Assembly: GCA_031281255.1 (NCBI GenBank)
Contig: JAITFR010000198.1
Span: 1-36,576 of the forward strand
Origin: Oscillospiraceae bacterium
GTDB lineage: Bacteria; Bacillota; Clostridia; Oscillospirales; Oscillospiraceae
Direction of reading: 5' to 3'
Length of the DNA stretch: 36,576 nucleotides
The notes beneath the pieces were generated by a model. The model saw only the letters and a list, made by a program, of their open reading frames with translations, made no database searches and was not told the origin of the DNA. The position numbers and the translations under genes were made by a program. Positions 17,014 through 26,061 of this stretch are shown here, one piece after another. Every line of letters starts with the position of its first letter. The first letter of the stretch is position 1.

Positions 17014-20000
17014 AAGAAACAAACTTCACACCTGAACAAGAAGCCGCAATAAGACACAGAGACGGAGCTTTACTTGTTTCTGCTGCAGCAGGGTCAGGAA
17101 AAACTAAAGTGCTTGTGGAACGCTTACTTGCGTATATAGATGAAGGTTACAATATTGATGAGTTTTTAGTAATAACATATACACGAGCTTCTGCTTATGA
17201 GCTGCGTGAACGTATCTATGAAGCATTTCAGGAGCGTCTGGTTGAAAATCCCGGCAATTTACGCATAAGACGACAGTCTATGCTCTGTAGAGGCTCGTAC
17301 ATAGATACAATACACGCATTTTGTACTACTGTACTACGAGAAAATGCCCATTTAGCAGGTTTACCGTCGGATTTTCGTGTTTTAGATGAAAGTGAAAGTA
17401 GTATGCTGAAGACAGAAACTGCTGAAAAAGTTTTAAATGAATTTTATGAAGAAGTAAAGAATGAAAAAGAATTAAGAAAACTCATAGATAATATCATAGA
17501 TGGTCGAGATGACAAAAGACTTTTAGAAATGATTATTACCATTTATGACAAACTACAGAGCGTCAAAGACCCAAAATTATGGATAGTTGACCACATTAAG
17601 AGTTCTGATTTAAAAACAATTGATGACATATCCGAAACAGTGTATGGTAAATACTATATAGAAAGACTAACTGATAGAGTTGTTTGCTGTAAGAACACAT
17701 TGATAAAACTAAGAAAAGTAATGCGAACTTATCCGGAGTTCGAATGCAAGTGGGGGCCTAGTGTAGACACTTCTATAAAAGATATTAAAACTCTGTTAAA
17801 ATCATTAGAAAAAGGTTGGGACTATGCTCACCAACATAGAGAGATTGATTATCCACGTCCGGAAGCAATATCAGGTTATGATGAACTCAAGAGAGTACGA
17901 GAATGGTGCAAGACTGAAACACGAAAAATCGCTGTAGAACTGGAAACAAGTTCGCAAGAACACATAATAGACGCGAAAGAACTATCTTTAACAATCGAAA
18001 CATTGTTACAACTTGTCGTCAAATTCGACAAAGAATACTCAGCTGAAAAGAAAAGTAGGGGAGCTGTCGATTTCTCTGACTTAGAACATTTAACAATACC
18101 TCTGCTTTACATTAATAACACTAGCGAAACGACTGCAATTGCAAGGAATCTTGGTAAAAGATTCAAAGAAATAATGATTGATGAATATCAGGATGTAAAT
18201 GAGGTGCAAGAGAGTATATTTACAGCATTATCCGATAATGGAAATAATATATTTATGGTAGGAGATGTAAAGCAGTCCATATATCGTTTTAGACTTGCCG
18301 ATCCAACTATATTCTTACATAAACATAGTAAATATAAGCTGCATAAGCAATATAATACCAGTAATACCAGTGTTAAAAGGGATAAAGAGCAAAACCATAT
18401 TGCAGAAATCAATAATCAAGCGGCCGGTACAAAAATACACCTTTCTAAGAACTTTCGTTCAAAATCAGGTATATTAGATGCTGTTAATTTTGTGTTTGAG
18501 AATATTATGTCGAAGACTCTTGGTGAGATAGAATACACAGATTCAGAAAAACTTATACCTGGAAGAGTTGAAACACAATGCAAGCAAGGAAAACAAGGAA
18601 AACCTTACAATAATGAAGAAAATGAACAAAGAGCAAAAAGTGCATTAGTCAATTTAAACAAGCCTGTTGAGATAGATTTGATAGATATGGCTACGCTTGA
18701 AGACATTCCTGATGAAGAAAATCCTAAAGCTATAGAGATCGAAGCTAAGCATGTCGCAAATAGAATAAGAGAGCTTCTTGAAACTCCATACATGATTCCT
18801 GATGAAAAACTTGGGGAAAGACCAATAGAGTGCTCAGATATAGCAATTTTGTCAAGATCTATAAAAGGAGTGTCATGGAGATTTGCTCAAGAGCTTAGTA
18901 GTATTGGTATACCTATTGACTATCCGGGTGGAGTTTCGTACTACAATTCAGTAGAAATAGAGTCGATATTGTCTTTACTTCAGGTCATAGATAACCCAAT
19001 TCAAGATATTCCTCTTGTAGCAGTGTTAACAGGACCACTCTATAGATTTAGCCCAGATACATTAGCAGAAATCAGATCAATCTCACCCGATTCTAACTAT
19101 TACGAAGCGATAATACTGTCTATAGAACATGAAAGAGCGTCTGCTGAAACATCAGATAAATGCAAAGCTTTTGTCAATGATATCAAGTCTTATCGCTCGT
19201 TAGTTTCGGATTTGACGTCAGATAGGTTCATTTGGTACATCTACAATAAGACAGGTATTCTGGCAATATACCGGGCAATGAAAAACGGTGAGATTAGACA
19301 AAATAATCTTCTATATCTTGTTGAATATGCTAGAGCATGTGAACAAAACGGTTACAAAGGACTATTTGAGTTCTTAAACTTTGTAAAAGCAGCAAAAGAA
19401 CGTGATGAAGACCCAACTCAAGGCGGAGAAGCAAATATAACTGCTTCAACCAAAGCAGTTAAGATAATGTCTATACATAAGTCAAAAGGACTAGAGTTTC
19501 CGGTAGTGTTTTTAGTAAACACTGCAAAACGGCATAATCTGACAGACTTACGAGAACCATTAGTATTCCACAAAGACTTGGGAATAGGAGCTTTTCTGAT
19601 AGACAGAAAAAGAAGAGTAAAATATTCAACCTTGGCAAGAGAAGCTATAAAGGAGAAATTAAAAACAGAATTACTCTCAGAAGAACTTCGCGTACTCTAT
19701 GTCGCTATGACACGAGCAAAAGAAAAGCTTGTTATTTCCTTTACAAGCAGAGATATCGCAAAAACTGTAGAAAAATTAGCCATATTTGACATCTGTGGCA
19801 CTCAACCGGAACTGCTAAGCAGCTTACAAACACCCGGAGAGTGGGTTTTAGCTGCTATTAGGAATGAATCTAGCGATAAACTACTTGTTAACACATTATC
19901 AGCTCAAAATGTTGAAAATGCAGAGAATAAGGCATTAAAACACCCAGAATGGTTACTAAATAACAAGAATAATAGTGTTAGCAATTTAACAAATACCTCC

Positions 20001-20705
20001 GATATATCGGCAAGCAAAACTCCTGACTTTGATTTTATTTATAAACACAAAAGTTCAATAGATTTGCCATCCAAACTAACTATCACAGCTATAACAAAAT
20101 TAAATGATGATAAAGCAGCAACAGCAGCTTGGGTAAATGATTATATGGCAAATAAAGCACTAAACGAACCACCAAGCTTCATATCAGGTAAAGAAATACT
20201 ATCCGGTGCACAGAAAGGCACACTGTTACATCTAGCGTTACAACATATAGACTACAAAATGTGTTCATCAGACAGTAATACGTGGAAAGAGTTGCAACGA
20301 CTAGCAAGTAAGGGAGTTATTAATGAGTGTGACATCGATGCAATTGACACAAACCAAATAGTTAAATTAGTCAAATCAAATATAGGTGTTCGTATGACTA
20401 TTGCAAATATACTAAAAAGAGAGTTTAAGTTCTCAATTTTAACACCTGCGAATGAAATCTATCAAAATGGTGTTGAGGATAAAATTCTTATACAAGGTAT
20501 AATCGACTGCTTCTTTGAGGAAGACGACAGACTTGTTATAGTTGACTTCAAATCTGATAGAATTAACAACAACATAGACAGTAAAATAAAGCAATACACT
20601 CCACAACTTAAAATGTACGCATCAGCACTGGAGCGTATAACAGGTAAGGAAGTAAAAGAAAAGATTATTTATTTCTTAGATAATGATAAATATGTGACTG
20701 TGTAA
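17010..20705 (+). CDS. addA: Helicase-exonuclease AddAB, subunit AddA
   Basis: FTPEQEAAIRHRDGALLVSAAAGSGKTKVLVERL; IDEYQDVNEVQ; MSIHKSKGLEFPVVFL; RVLYVAMTRAKEKL; C-terminal nuclease GIIDCFFEEDDRLVIVDFKSDR. Confidence 0.95.
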   Translation: MKETNFTPEQEAAIRHRDGALLVSAAAGSGKTKVLVERLLAYIDEGYNIDEFLVITYTRASAYELRERIYEAFQERLVENPGNLRIRRQSMLCRGSYIDTIHAFCTTVLRENAHLAGLPSDFRVLDESESSMLKTETAEKVLNEFYEEVKNEKELRKLIDNIIDGRDDKRLLEMIITIYDKLQSVKDPKLWIVDHIKSSDLKTIDDISETVYGKYYIERLTDRVVCCKNTLIKLRKVMRTYPEFECKWGPSVDTSIKDIKTLLKSLEKGWDYAHQHREIDYPRPEAISGYDELKRVREWCKTETRKIAVELETSSQEHIIDAKELSLTIETLLQLVVKFDKEYSAEKKSRGAVDFSDLEHLTIPLLYINNTSETTAIARNLGKRFKEIMIDEYQDVNEVQESIFTALSDNGNNIFMVGDVKQSIYRFRLADPTIFLHKHSKYKLHKQYNTSNTSVKRDKEQNHIAEINNQAAGTKIHLSKNFRSKSGILDAVNFVFENIMSKTLGEIEYTDSEKLIPGRVETQCKQGKQGKPYNNEENEQRAKSALVNLNKPVEIDLIDMATLEDIPDEENPKAIEIEAKHVANRIRELLETPYMIPDEKLGERPIECSDIAILSRSIKGVSWRFAQELSSIGIPIDYPGGVSYYNSVEIESILSLLQVIDNPIQDIPLVAVLTGPLYRFSPDTLAEIRSISPDSNYYEAIILSIEHERASAETSDKCKAFVNDIKSYRSLVSDLTSDRFIWYIYNKTGILAIYRAMKNGEIRQNNLLYLVEYARACEQNGYKGLFEFLNFVKAAKERDEDPTQGGEANITASTKAVKIMSIHKSKGLEFPVVFLVNTAKRHNLTDLREPLVFHKDLGIGAFLIDRKRRVKYSTLAREAIKEKLKTELLSEELRVLYVAMTRAKEKLVISFTSRDIAKTVEKLAIFDICGTQPELLSSLQTPGEWVLAAIRNESSDKLLVNTLSAQNVENAENKALKHPEWLLNNKNNSVSNLTNTSDISASKTPDFDFIYKHKSSIDLPSKLTITAITKLNDDKAATAAWVNDYMANKALNEPPSFISGKEILSGAQKGTLLHLALQHIDYKMCSSDSNTWKELQRLASKGVINECDIDAIDTNQIVKLVKSNIGVRMTIANILKREFKFSILTPANEIYQNGVEDKILIQGIIDCFFEEDDRLVIVDFKSDRINNNIDSKIKQYTPQLKMYASALERITGKEVKEKIIYFLDNDKYVTV

Positions 20706-20723
20706 ATGATTTACATTATACAA

Positions 20724-20758
20724 CAACCCCCTTGTGATATAAAGTCACAAGGGGGTTG
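20724..20758. terminator. Bidirectional intrinsic-terminator-like hairpin between convergent genes
   Basis: caacccccttgtga-tataaag-tcacaagggggttg: 14-bp perfect stem, 7-nt loop, between addA (+) and the SBP gene (-). Confidence 0.8.
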
Positions 20759-20792
20759 ATTTACACTGGTTATATGTTTTCTGTGTATTCTC

Positions 20793-21869
20793 TTATCCGA
20801 TATCGCTCTCTTTCAAATATCCTGATTCTATGACTAGTTGGCGATAGTTGCTAGCATCAACAGAATATGGCACAAGCAGATATGAGGGTACAAACTTAAT
20901 GTTATTGTGATATGTAGTGGTATCGTTAATATCAACCTCTAACCCTTGAAGTACAGCAACAACCATATTTGCAGCAACTGCAGCAAGATCACGTGTATCT
21001 TTTAAGACTGTTGAATGTTGTTCTCCGGATCTTATGAGTGCAATTGACTCAGACTCGGCATCTTGCCCAGTAACAACAGGCCAATTATCAGAACCGGGCT
21101 CAAAACCGAAGTTTTTAAGAGCAGTGATAATCCCACGTGAAAGACCATCATATGGTGACAATACTCCATGTAATGGTTTGCCATCGTTGTAATGATCTTC
21201 AAGATCTTTTTCCATACGGGCTTTAGCAAGATCACCATCCCAACGAAGTGTACCAATATCGCTTTGTGCTGTTAATCCGGAAGGAATTACAATATCACCT
21301 CTGTCGATATATGGTTGCAGTATGTTCATAGCACCACCAAAGAAATATGCAGAGTTAGTATCATCCGGTGAACCGGCAAATAATTCAATATTCCACGGAG
21401 CTTCACCTCTTTTAGCTTTAAGACCGTCGATGAGAGATTGTGCTTGGAGTTCGCCAACTTTAACATTGTCAAAGGTTGCGTAGTATGAAACCGCTTCTGT
21501 ATCAACAAGTAGACGGTCATAAGAAATGATATACACTCCATCTTTTGCAGCCTGTTCCAAAACACTGGAGAGACGTGAACCGTCAACTGCTGCGACTACG
21601 AGGACTTTAGCACCGTTACTTAACATGTCTGTGATTTGTTGTTGTTGAGTGGAGATACTGTCTCCGGCGAACTGTAGCTCGACCTCAAAACCTTTATCAA
21701 CAAGAATGTCTTTTAGTGTATTACCATCCATAATCCAGCGTTCACTGGTTTGTGTAGGCATTGAGATACCTACAAGCTGATTACCATCGTCTTTGGAATC
21801 GCCGTTGCATGCAGCAAGCAGCAATAACACCATTGTTAGTGTGACTAAAATCGCAAGGGTTTTTTTCAT
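20793..21869 (-). CDS. Sugar ABC transporter substrate-binding lipoprotein (ChvE/XylF-like)
   Basis: Probable start MKKTLAILV at 21869 preceded by aggaggtaac RBS; lipobox LLAAC; VGISMPTQTSERWIMDG, VVAAVDGSRLSSVLEQA, VTGQDAES motifs. Confidence 0.88.
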   Translation of the reverse strand: MKKTLAILVTLTMVLLLLAACNGDSKDDGNQLVGISMPTQTSERWIMDGNTLKDILVDKGFEVELQFAGDSISTQQQQITDMLSNGAKVLVVAAVDGSRLSSVLEQAAKDGVYIISYDRLLVDTEAVSYYATFDNVKVGELQAQSLIDGLKAKRGEAPWNIELFAGSPDDTNSAYFFGGAMNILQPYIDRGDIVIPSGLTAQSDIGTLRWDGDLAKARMEKDLEDHYNDGKPLHGVLSPYDGLSRGIITALKNFGFEPGSDNWPVVTGQDAESESIALIRSGEQHSTVLKDTRDLAAVAANMVVAVLQGLEVDINDTTTYHNNIKFVPSYLLVPYSVDASNYRQLVIESGYLKESDIG

Positions 21870-22116
21870 TTTGTTACCTCCTGGTATACATCCGTTCATT
21901 TTTTTTGACTTCTTTAAATCAGTCTTTTTTCTTAGCCGCAAACGGTAGAATTAGTTATATGACTGATTACAACATTTCATTTATAGCATATTATGAGCAT
22001 ATTGTCAATGATTTTATACAGAAGAATGGTTTTTAAACGAGCAAATAGCTATAATCAAGAGATAACTATAAATCTGTCATTCTTGGAAAACGATGTCATA
22101 TAAGCATAATACTAAA

Positions 22117-22164
22117 AGCGAAGAATCTAAAAAGATAAAAATTTCTCTTAATAGATTCTTCGCT
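22117..22164 (-). terminator. Stem-loop downstream of the histidine kinase gene
   Basis: agcgaagaatcta ... tagattcttcgct: 13-bp perfect stem, 22-nt loop; on the minus strand followed by TTTAGTATT. Confidence 0.55.
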
Positions 22165-22204
22165 AAAGTTCAGAAAAACAATGTATAAAATTGCTATACA
22201 AAAA

Positions 22205-24823
22205 TTAGTTATTTTGTATAAAACTTTCTATTTCGGTTGCAGCTTCTATAAAATCACTATGAAGCAATTTTTTTGATGTTTCATCCAGTAAATCACTTAT
22301 GTGAGCAGGCCATTGCGACTGTCTTAGCTCTTCCAGAATCTCTTCGGCAGCAGATTCATCATACTCCTCACATGCAGTTTTCACAGCAGTAAGTTTTTCT
22401 TTGAGTGATAACATATCTGCATCTGATAAGTCAGCAACTTCAATAACTTCCTCTTCCTCCGGTTTAAGAGTGTCAATAAAAGCACGTAAATCATTGAGGA
22501 AAGAAGGTGTTTCACTTTCGATACGTTCAAGATTATTATCACGGCTTGCTTGCTCTAAGCTGCCTGCGATGCCGGAAAGCTCTTTGTTGCCAAAATTAGC
22601 CAGTGCACTCTTTAGACCGTGTGTATGTATCATGTATGTTTGCATGTCTTCATCATTGCTTGGTACGCCGTCACCTGCTACTTCAATGAGTGCTGCAAGA
22701 GATTTTCCTGCATCTCGTACAAAAATCTCAACGAAACGTGGGTCAACTGCCGGTTTTGCAGCAACATCATCCGGTTGCTCATCATCCCATTCCTCAGCTT
22801 GTTTTCGAGCTTCTTCGAGGACTTCCGGAGGTTGTTTATCACGTACAAGCTTATTTAATACCGTATTAAGACGGCGAATATCAATTGGTTTAGATAAAAA
22901 GTCATCAAAACCATTCTTTAGGAAAACCTCTGCTTGTCCGGCAACAGCGTTTGCAGTCAACGCTACAATAGGTTCATTGTATCCCATCTCACGGAGACGT
23001 TTTGTTGTCTCCATACCATCCATTTTCGGCATCATATGATCCATGAAGATGATGTCGTACACTTTGCCGTTTTCTACTTTTTCTATTGCTAAGAACCCAC
23101 TATCTGCCGAGTCAACATTAAGCTCGTATGGAGCCATAAGACCGGTCGCAACGAAAATATTTGTCTCAACGTCATCCACCACTAAAACATTACCATAAGG
23201 CATGTATTCGTGTTTTATCTGAGTATGCTTCATTAATACCTGATTGTTTGTGCGGAAGTTGTGGAGATTGTCTGCCATTTCTTTACCCAGCAGCTCATCA
23301 CTACCTTTACCTTGCGGTAGACGAACGATAAATGTGGAGCCAACTCCGGGTTCACTCTCTATTTCTATATTTCCGCCTATCAGTTGCACCAGATTGCGTG
23401 TTATACTCATACCAAGACCGGTACCCTCAGTTTCACGATTAGCATCAGTGTTAAACTGCGAGTATTCCTCGAACAATTTATCCACTTGCTCTTTACTCAT
23501 ACCTTGCCCGGTGTCGCTAACACTGAATATAATGTTTACAGTTTCGTCGATGCCATCAATAGGTTCTGATGACACTTTAAATGTTACAGCACCTTCATCT
23601 GTATACTTAAATGCATTGGATAAAACATTGTTAAGAATCTGCTTCACACGAAGCTCATCGCCAATAAGGTTGGTAGGTAGATTCTCATCAACATAAAGTT
23701 CGAACTCGATTGGTTTTTTTCCAATTCGCATAATATTTAGTTGTGCTATGTTACTGATAAGGCTTGCTACTTCGTAATCTTCAATGAACAACTCAAGCTT
23801 ACCTGCTTCAATTTTAGAAAGGTCAAGAATGTCGTTAATTATACCAAGCAACATATCGCCGGATGTGTAGATTTTTTTGAATCCATTTTTAATATCTTCG
23901 TCGAGATCTTTTTTATGGAGTTGCATTTCCGTGATACCTAGTATTGCGTTCATCGGTGTTCGTATCTCGTGACTCATTGTTGCAAGGAAATCACTCTTTG
24001 CCCTGTTGGCAACCTGAGCATCATCAAGCGATTCTTTTATTTTTCGTGCAAGGTCGCCAATTTCATCACTTCTTTCACTTCCATATATATTGTGAACGTC
24101 AATATTAGCTTTTGCTACACTTTCAGTGAGACGACTAATCGGGTTAACAATGAGACGGCGTATGATAACGATGTTGACACCCATTATGAGAGTAAGTATT
24201 GCTACAAGAATTATAATATTGAGAATAGCAGCTTGCTGACTCTCTTGTATGTAACGGTCTTCTATGTCAGTAACGATGATACCAATGACTTGTCCGCCTA
24301 ACATAATTGGTACAGCCCCGGTATTGAAGTAATTTACACCATCTGCAAAGTTCATGATTTCTGCAGAAGCTTTACCACTAAAAGCATCCAGATGGACTTG
24401 TGTTATAAACTCATACTCATCAAAAATTGTATCATCTCTGGTTGGATCATTAGGATGAGGAAATGGATCAGTGTCAAAAATCATGTAGTAATTGCCGTTT
24501 ATATATCTTAGAGCTCGAATATTCGTAGCACCAACCAATCTTTGCAGATTACGCAGTTCACCAAGTGTATTTATATACGCATTAATATCGCCCCGTACAT
24601 CCGCTTCAGTGTTGTAGGTAACAAATCTTTCAATATCAATTACATTTCGTGCAGCTATGGAAATCGATATAAGCTTCGATTCAACGCTTTCTTCAAGTAT
24701 TAACCTGTGGTCACGATTGTTTATTACTGTTAGTATTATGCTAACTGCCAGCACGATAACTAACAAACCTACAACCAAGGAAATAAGAAGCCGTTGCATT
24801 TTTTTATTCACAGTTTTGATCAT
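22205..24823 (-). CDS. Hybrid sensor histidine kinase (sensor-HAMP-HisKA-HATPase-REC-HPt)
   Basis: ATMSHEIRTPMNAILG (H box), DELRVKQILNNVLSNAFKYT (N), SDTGQGMS, GTGLGMSI, receiver VLVVDDVETN..IIFMDHMMPKMDG, HPt-like HTHGLKSALANFG. Confidence 0.93.
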   Translation of the reverse strand: MIKTVNKKMQRLLISLVVGLLVIVLAVSIILTVINNRDHRLILEESVESKLISISIAARNVIDIERFVTYNTEADVRGDINAYINTLGELRNLQRLVGATNIRALRYINGNYYMIFDTDPFPHPNDPTRDDTIFDEYEFITQVHLDAFSGKASAEIMNFADGVNYFNTGAVPIMLGGQVIGIIVTDIEDRYIQESQQAAILNIIILVAILTLIMGVNIVIIRRLIVNPISRLTESVAKANIDVHNIYGSERSDEIGDLARKIKESLDDAQVANRAKSDFLATMSHEIRTPMNAILGITEMQLHKKDLDEDIKNGFKKIYTSGDMLLGIINDILDLSKIEAGKLELFIEDYEVASLISNIAQLNIMRIGKKPIEFELYVDENLPTNLIGDELRVKQILNNVLSNAFKYTDEGAVTFKVSSEPIDGIDETVNIIFSVSDTGQGMSKEQVDKLFEEYSQFNTDANRETEGTGLGMSITRNLVQLIGGNIEIESEPGVGSTFIVRLPQGKGSDELLGKEMADNLHNFRTNNQVLMKHTQIKHEYMPYGNVLVVDDVETNIFVATGLMAPYELNVDSADSGFLAIEKVENGKVYDIIFMDHMMPKMDGMETTKRLREMGYNEPIVALTANAVAGQAEVFLKNGFDDFLSKPIDIRRLNTVLNKLVRDKQPPEVLEEARKQAEEWDDEQPDDVAAKPAVDPRFVEIFVRDAGKSLAALIEVAGDGVPSNDEDMQTYMIHTHGLKSALANFGNKELSGIAGSLEQASRDNNLERIESETPSFLNDLRAFIDTLKPEEEEVIEVADLSDADMLSLKEKLTAVKTACEEYDESAAEEILEELRQSQWPAHISDLLDETSKKLLHSDFIEAATEIESFIQNN

Positions 24824-24991
24824 CCCTTTCTTAAACCACCATATGGTTATCTCAAGGTATACTTGACAACAACGTCATATCTGTGACACTTAAAGAATAT
24901 GTCATTCTCGCACAATTATCACACTTTGTCAACAACAAATACTACAGTTTTTTGTAAGTTTTTGACACTTAAAAAACTATTATTGATACTA

Positions 24992-25020
24992 TTGATATAT
25001 TTCGATAATTATACTATACT
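24992..25020 (+). promoter_or_regulatory. Predicted sigma-A-type promoter for tRNA-Leu
   Basis: TTGATA (24992-24997) - 17 bp - TATACT (25015-25020), 13 bp upstream of the tRNA 5' end. Confidence 0.6.
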
Positions 25021-26048
25021 ACAAAAGGAAAATGCCGGTGTGATGGAATGGTAGACGTGATGGATTCAAAATCCATTGGGAGCAATCCCGTGTCGGTTCG
25101 AGTCCGACCACCGGTACCAAAGTCAGATAATCCGAACCGCATTTCCCTGTGAGAGATGCCTTCGGATTTATCATTAAAATTTGATTTTTTGTACTGATTG
25201 CTGTTAATTAAACTAATTGATTCAGGAAGTTTTAATTTTGGGCTAAAGAAAATATATTCTTGTGCGAGACGTTTTTCCATTAAACTATAATTAATGTCTA
25301 AATAACTCTTTTTGCATTTATTATAAAGTTTACTAACCAACTCACAAACATCATATGTAACAATCCATTTACGTTTACATTGTAATATTTCTTTTGAAAG
25401 CCTGACATGATCTTCTTCGTTAAATGAGTTTTTATAAAGACTTGAACCTTTTTGCACATATGGTGGATCAAAAATTATGAATACCTTTCTGTATTTTACT
25501 AACTCAGTTTTCAAAAAATCGATTGCGTCCATATTATATAAACTAATACTATTACGTTTTTGACCAATCGCTACGATTTTGTTAATTAAATCATCTTTAT
25601 TAAATCGAGCATTTATCTTGTATGTACCATTTTGACTTTTTCCACCAATCATGCCCCCGTTCAACACACCAGAAACATTTGTTCGATTCAAAAAGAACGC
25701 AGAAAAACCATACTCTATCATGCTATATCCTCGAGGATTTAAGAATATCTCTTTTTGGATATTCCATGTGTTTATTGAAATCTCTGTATTTTTTACTAAC
25801 TCAATAAAGTCATCATTATTATTTAAAATTGAATACCAAAAAGAATATATTGCTTTGTCAAAATCATTAATGACAATCCTCTTTACATCGTCATTTAGTA
25901 ACAATTTCAAAGCTAACCCCGAACCGCCCGCAAATGGCTCAATATATGTTTGTCCGATTAAGTCATTATGCTCTATGATTTTTTTAATGTATGTATATGT
26001 TTTTGTTTTTCCACCCGGATATCTCAATGGAGATGGTGTACTTGGCAT
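25014..26048 (-). CDS. D12-class DNA adenine N6-methyltransferase (Dam-like); 3' end of ORF runs antisense through tRNA-Leu
   Basis: SPLRYPGGK, YIEPFAGGSGLAL, FIIFDPPY motifs. The C-terminal peptide GTGGRTRTDTGLLPMDFESITSTIPSHRHF is antisense tRNA-Leu, so the real functional end is uncertain. Confidence 0.88.
   Translation of the reverse strand: MPSTPSPLRYPGGKTKTYTYIKKIIEHNDLIGQTYIEPFAGGSGLALKLLLNDDVKRIVINDFDKAIYSFWYSILNNNDDFIELVKNTEISINTWNIQKEIFLNPRGYSMIEYGFSAFFLNRTNVSGVLNGGMIGGKSQNGTYKINARFNKDDLINKIVAIGQKRNSISLYNMDAIDFLKTELVKYRKVFIIFDPPYVQKGSSLYKNSFNEEDHVRLSKEILQCKRKWIVTYDVCELVSKLYNKCKKSYLDINYSLMEKRLAQEYIFFSPKLKLPESISLINSNQYKKSNFNDKSEGISHREMRFGLSDFGTGGRTRTDTGLLPMDFESITSTIPSHRHFPFVV
25034..25119 (+). 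tRNA. tRNA-Leu (anticodon CAA), 3' CCA encoded
   Basis: gccggtg...caccggt acceptor stem; anticodon arm atgga-TTCAAAA-tccat; variable arm gggagcaatccc; T arm gtcggttcgagtccgac; terminal acca. Confidence 0.92.
25129..25168. other. Stem-loop just 3' of tRNA-Leu (terminator-like)
   Basis: aatccgaa-cc-gcat...atgc-c-ttcggatt near-continuous stem, with a T-rich stretch further downstream on + (gattttttg). Confidence 0.45.
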
Positions 26049-26061
26049 ACTGTCACTCTTT

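Noticed and set aside
22401-23039. 212-aa plus-strand ORF opposite the histidine kinase
   Set aside because: Lies wholly antisense to strongly supported kinase, receiver and HPt motifs; Ser/Arg-rich composition typical of an antisense shadow ORF; no recognisable domain.
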